From NCBI RefSeq assembly GCF_001039355.2, contig NW_019775539.1, positions 73,699 to 126,116 on the forward strand: 52,418 nt of DNA, in the 5' to 3' direction. The translations under genes and the position numbers were made by a program. A model generated the notes under the pieces. That model saw nothing but the letters and a program-made list of their open reading frames with translations. It searched no databases and had not been told where the DNA came from. This document shows, piece after piece, positions 48,444 to 52,418 of the stretch. This DNA comes from Lingula anatina. Its lineage: Eukaryota; Brachiopoda; Lingulata; Lingulida; Lingulidae. Within the stretch, counting starts at the first letter, position 1. Each line of letters starts with the position of its first letter.

Positions 48444-51400
48444 ACACATGTAACAAGTAATGTTCTTTAGGTCTGTACACTTGCCTTTTACGGCAGTCAA
48501 GTGCGCCTACCTTTAACAGCAATCACGTACACCTACCTTTTACGGCAATCATGCACCATGCGTCTCCCAAGTTGTATTCCTCCACGTGTTCGGCTCCAAG
48601 ATCGTTCAACCCTTCCAGTGCAGAGGTCAGATTGAAACCGAGGCTCACGTCGAACAGAATGCGTCTTGAAGCCATCATAACGACCATGCCATCTCTGATA
48701 TCTAAAATGGCGTTTTGAATACAGATTGAAATTTTGAAACATCACTATTTTGAACCTTATCAAAACTCAATAGATTTATTTTCTATTAAAATATTCCATG
48801 CTGACTTTCTTCTTTCTTTCTTTCTTTCTTTCTTTCTTTTTAGACATTACCATATCTGATTGTGGTGACGCACAAGGTTTTTCATTTCATTTCATTTTAA
48901 GAGAAAAAAGGCGCCGTTTGGAAGCTTAAGATCAATTTTACATTATCATGGCAAAAAAGATCAAATTTTCCCTTCATGATAGTTATGCCTCTCGAGAATA
49001 GTGCAAAATCACAGGCTCTGCTGTAGGTACATGTATATATTTATATGTAATTAAAACCCTTAAGTTTCTTTTTGACTATGACATTGCTGGGGTTATTGCC
49101 AGGCGAGTCATCTTCTTGACTATACCAGTTATTGTGCAATATTCTACTCAGTAGACCTGTATGTAATACAAAATGTATTGCCTATAACCAATATTTAGGG
49201 CGTTCTTCGATAATGGCCTTCTTGACACGGTATGTTAGCTAATGCAACCAGCTTAACTGCATATATAAGATGTTTACGAAAGTCGCCCGGAAATCACTGT
49301 CGTAAGCATACTTGCTAGAAAATCAACAAGATCACTTATCTGTCAACTCCTTGCATTCAGATCAACTAAGTATAAACGTATGAATTATCCTATTATTTAT
49401 TACGGAAACCCACACAACAATGCAGCGACTCATGCAGCTGAAGGCTAAAATTAAACTCAAAAATACGCAACAATAAATACGAATATGAAGACTGTTAATT
49501 TGGATTTGAGAGATACCTGTCCTTGTTTAGGGAGAGTTTTTTGGGGAAAAAAATGAAACGAGTTGGCTTATCTGAATTTAGAGAGGTGTATTCCCAAAGT
49601 AACGCATCTTACAAATGCATCTCTGGATTCTTACCATAGTGATTCTTACCATAGTGACATGGGCATTCATACATGTATGTAACTAAAGTACACAAGGTAC
49701 CTTTTAATATCCGGGGACACTTAAATAGTGTACAAAAAGAATAGGCTGGATACAATAACTTACTAAAATACTACTAGCGGATCCTGTGGTCAAAGTATAG
49801 GAGAATAGCGTGATCTTACTTCGTAAGAAAGTTGGAAGTTCCTGTTCCATTTTCCTCCTGTTTGTGTACCGGAACTGCTTGCTGCGCACTGGCAGTCCTG
49901 TTCTGGGGTTCATCACATACACATACAGCCCGGGCATTCTCTTGTCCCAATTATCGCTCTCCTGTTAGATAAATGAACATGGTGAAACTTAAACATCAAA
50001 GCAAAGAAGACGAGCCAATGCGATATATCAAATGGTCGAAAAAAAAATAAAAACTCCGCACTTCAAATTGCCATTTTTCAAAACCTGTCCACTGTAATTC
50101 AATAAAATACCACTTAATACTTCACGAAGCGGCAGTTCTATATACATGTACTTTTCGCAGATACCATATCCAATTAACACAAGGCCAACGAACTACGCCT
50201 ACATTAGTTTCGTACGAAACTTACATCATGGTTGAATATAAGGCCGCTGGAATCGTCCAACTTTTCTACCGTCTGTGCCAGTTTTGTCCAAGCAATCTTA
50301 TCTGCACCATGGAGTTCCAAGGTCCCTCCTTCCTGCACGCCGAGAAACTTCTGTCCGAAATCATCTTCATTTGGGAACTCGTCCCTCTGGCCTATGGAAC
50401 AAAAATATATAACGTTACACTTAAGACGGTTGTACAGTGTATGTATTCAAAGCTAATAGTAAATGTAGTGAAAAATCGGGAAAATTAAGTACGTTGTAAA
50501 TTATTTATCCAAATTGAATTTCTGTGCCACTGACCTGTGGGCATGGTCACTGAACTAAATAAACAATTAAGACTTTTATCTTGAAACTGACCCTGCAAGT
50601 TGACCACACCTTCAGACATACCTCTAAAACTGGGAAATTGCAAACATATCACACGAAGAGAGAGACAACAACTGATTGCTCACAGAACGAAAACGACCTA
50701 CCAGTCAGCGTGATGATGGCTTTGCTGAAAGCTGGATACCGGCACTCGGGTTCACTGCCACCGATTTCAAGAGCGCCGCCATAACTAATATGGATACGCC
50801 CAGCCTCTAACTCAATGCGACTTCCTTCTTGTGCGTCCCAGATAAGACGCGCACCGTTTACAATGTGTACCTCTGACATTTTTGGTGGGGAGTAGTCTAA
50901 AAGGATATCATCCACTATTTCTACGACATCCCCTGTTCGAGGAACCTGGAATATTGAGACATATTGCCATTTGATGGCATAATGGCATTCCTGAGTTGAA
51001 GCAGAAAAGATATTCTTCATATGTAACATGAATTTAATTGAACCCTGATTCTATGTTTTAGAATGAAGAAGTAGACTTTTAATGTTATTTCTATTTGAAA
51101 AGGTTGTGTTTTAATAGTATTTCAGTTTGTACAAATGATATTTTTATAAATCGTTTTAGTAGGGCCAATGGAATTTTGAAAAATTCCAAAGTCCCATACA
51201 TATTCATATGTTGTTGGTACATTTTACCGGAGGATTAGAAAACACATTGGGAAAAGACGATATTTTTCAGCATAAACCTATCGATCAACATATGTATTTT
51301 AACTAAATTTGGGGAAATATATATTTACCAGGCAAATAGAAAAGTTTCATTTGTTCAAAAAATAATTTCTGGTAATTGTTATCGTAAGGAACGAAAGACA

Positions 51401-52418
51401 TACATGAACACACAGTTTGTTGACGGTCGAAACTGCAATATTTTTATGAGCATCTTTGTACCAATTAATAGCCATGGATATATCTACATAAGGGCGCCGT
51501 TTCAGGGAAGAATTTAAAGTGAAAGTTGGTTTCAACGATAAGACCAATTATGACGGGATATTAGTATAAGGTCTGGCCCATGTTTCACAAAAATATAAAG
51601 AAAAGTTTTTGGCTGATTATAAAATCTTTGTTACCAACGTTACAAAGATTGCAACCTTTTGTTTCACGAAGAATATCTTATTACCGCTTACCTCGTTTTA
51701 TCTAAGATTTTAACAGTTAGTCAGCTAATCTAAGCCTCCTGAAGTTATTCAGCAAAACTCAAATAAAACTTGGTCAATTGAGGGCAAAGTTAACATAAAA
51801 TTACGAAAGTACAAACCTTCTTCAACAAATTGTGTCATAATCTCATTGGATGTTACTGAAATTTACTGATTATTCAAATAAACAATAAAATGCGACACTG
51901 CCGCGATTGCCCAATAGCGGTTTTCCAAGATTAGCTGATGTGTTGTCATTACTTTGATCTTGAATTGAATTGTATCAAAGGTGAACTCATTTGTTTGTTT
52001 TGCCTGATATAATTGTTGATAAACGATCATTCACGACCGAGAGACACCATCAATCGTCACATCTTGGACTTTTCCACCTGTTTTTCAAAGGTTTTTGGAG
52101 CGCGCGAGCTTGTTAGCTATCGATTGTCATCCAAATAAAATTATAGATTCTTTGTGAACCTCTCTTAGTTAGCCACTTTGTAGTAGACTTTTATAAGGCT
52201 TTGATAAAGATTTAAGATTTTTGGTGAAACGGTGGCCTGAGATAATTCAGTCTACAAGACTAAAGTGACTGCAGGGCTAAGATTTTGGCCATCCGTTGCT
52301 TTTTATGAAAAATGTCCAATATTCTTAGTTAATTGAACTTTGATCCTGGATATAAAAATAATACAGTCTTTGGCAGAAAAGTAAAGACAAGTTCAGTAAA
52401 AAAAAAAAAAAAAAAAAA
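48444..52418. repeat. Large duplicated block, copy 2 (runs off the window)
   Basis: Counterpart of 41701-45345. It begins right after the N and ends at the window edge in the poly-A stretch that in copy 1 precedes exon 1. It includes an insertion relative to copy 1 near 51630-51950 and a longer CTTT microsatellite (48806-48838). Confidence 0.9.
48537..50945 (-). CDS. Second, partial CEMIP-like gene copy (coding exons 2-5)
   Basis: Minus-strand exons 50702-50945, 50225-50391, 49820-49961 and 48537-48701 have exactly the lengths (244, 167, 142, 165 nt), phases and splice sites of exons 2-5 of the gene at 30698-45538. Exons 2, 3 and 5 differ only at synonymous positions, as far as I could compare. 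Exon 4 has four amino-acid differences (FRYTNRRKMEQELPTFLR versus [18 protein letters not shown]). No stop or frameshift is present. Exon 1 is expected beyond the right edge, and exons 6 onward are missing beyond the N at 48443. It may be a true tandem paralogue or an uncollapsed allele placed next to its partner. Confidence 0.8.

Overview
Eukaryotic (animal) nuclear DNA. It is AT-rich, with GT-AG introns, many microsatellites and MITE-like palindromic elements, and genes split into many short exons. The gene set is a peritrophin-A chitin-binding secreted protein, a GFOD oxidoreductase, a CNBD2-like cyclic-nucleotide-binding protein and a CEMIP/TMEM2-like hyaluronidase-family protein. Together with the repeat style this suggests a marine invertebrate, possibly a lophotrochozoan; the phylum is inferred, not proven. 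Exon models were built by hand from reading frame, splice consensus and family resemblance, and every junction keeps phase.

Layout. 1-740: dispersed and tandem AT-rich repeats. 739-2930: a tandem array of about 16 exon-like units on the minus strand, with conserved acceptors, donors and pyrimidine tracts. 3220-6286: mostly intergenic, with a perfect hairpin. 6287-6545: an orphan first coding exon (+), followed by an assembly N. 7118-9255 (-): GFOD, 3 coding exons, 391 aa. 10938-16927 (+): secreted protein with three chitin-binding domains, one per exon, 217 aa. 19297-28691 (+): CNBD2-like gene, a probable 5' UTR exon plus 8 coding exons, 593 aa, with three transposon-like palindromes in its introns and a cluster of TGACGTCA sites. 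28692-30450: 3' flank with a foldback repeat. 30698-45538 (-): CEMIP-like gene, 22 coding exons, about 1105 aa. 45600-48443: intergenic. 48444-52418: a near-identical second copy of the part of the CEMIP-like gene that holds coding exons 2-5. It runs off the right edge just before the expected exon 1.

The genes are functionally independent, as is usual in animal genomes. The observations most worth a second look are: the minus-strand exon array, in which intact 60/63/66-nt exons alternate with frame-breaking 58/62/64-nt versions; the CEMIP partial duplication, whose left boundary falls exactly on a single N in one copy and on the end of a transposon-like element in the other; and a MITE family with two copies lying a few bases inside splice donors of the CEMIP-like gene. 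No RNA genes, CRISPR arrays or bacterial-style operons were found.
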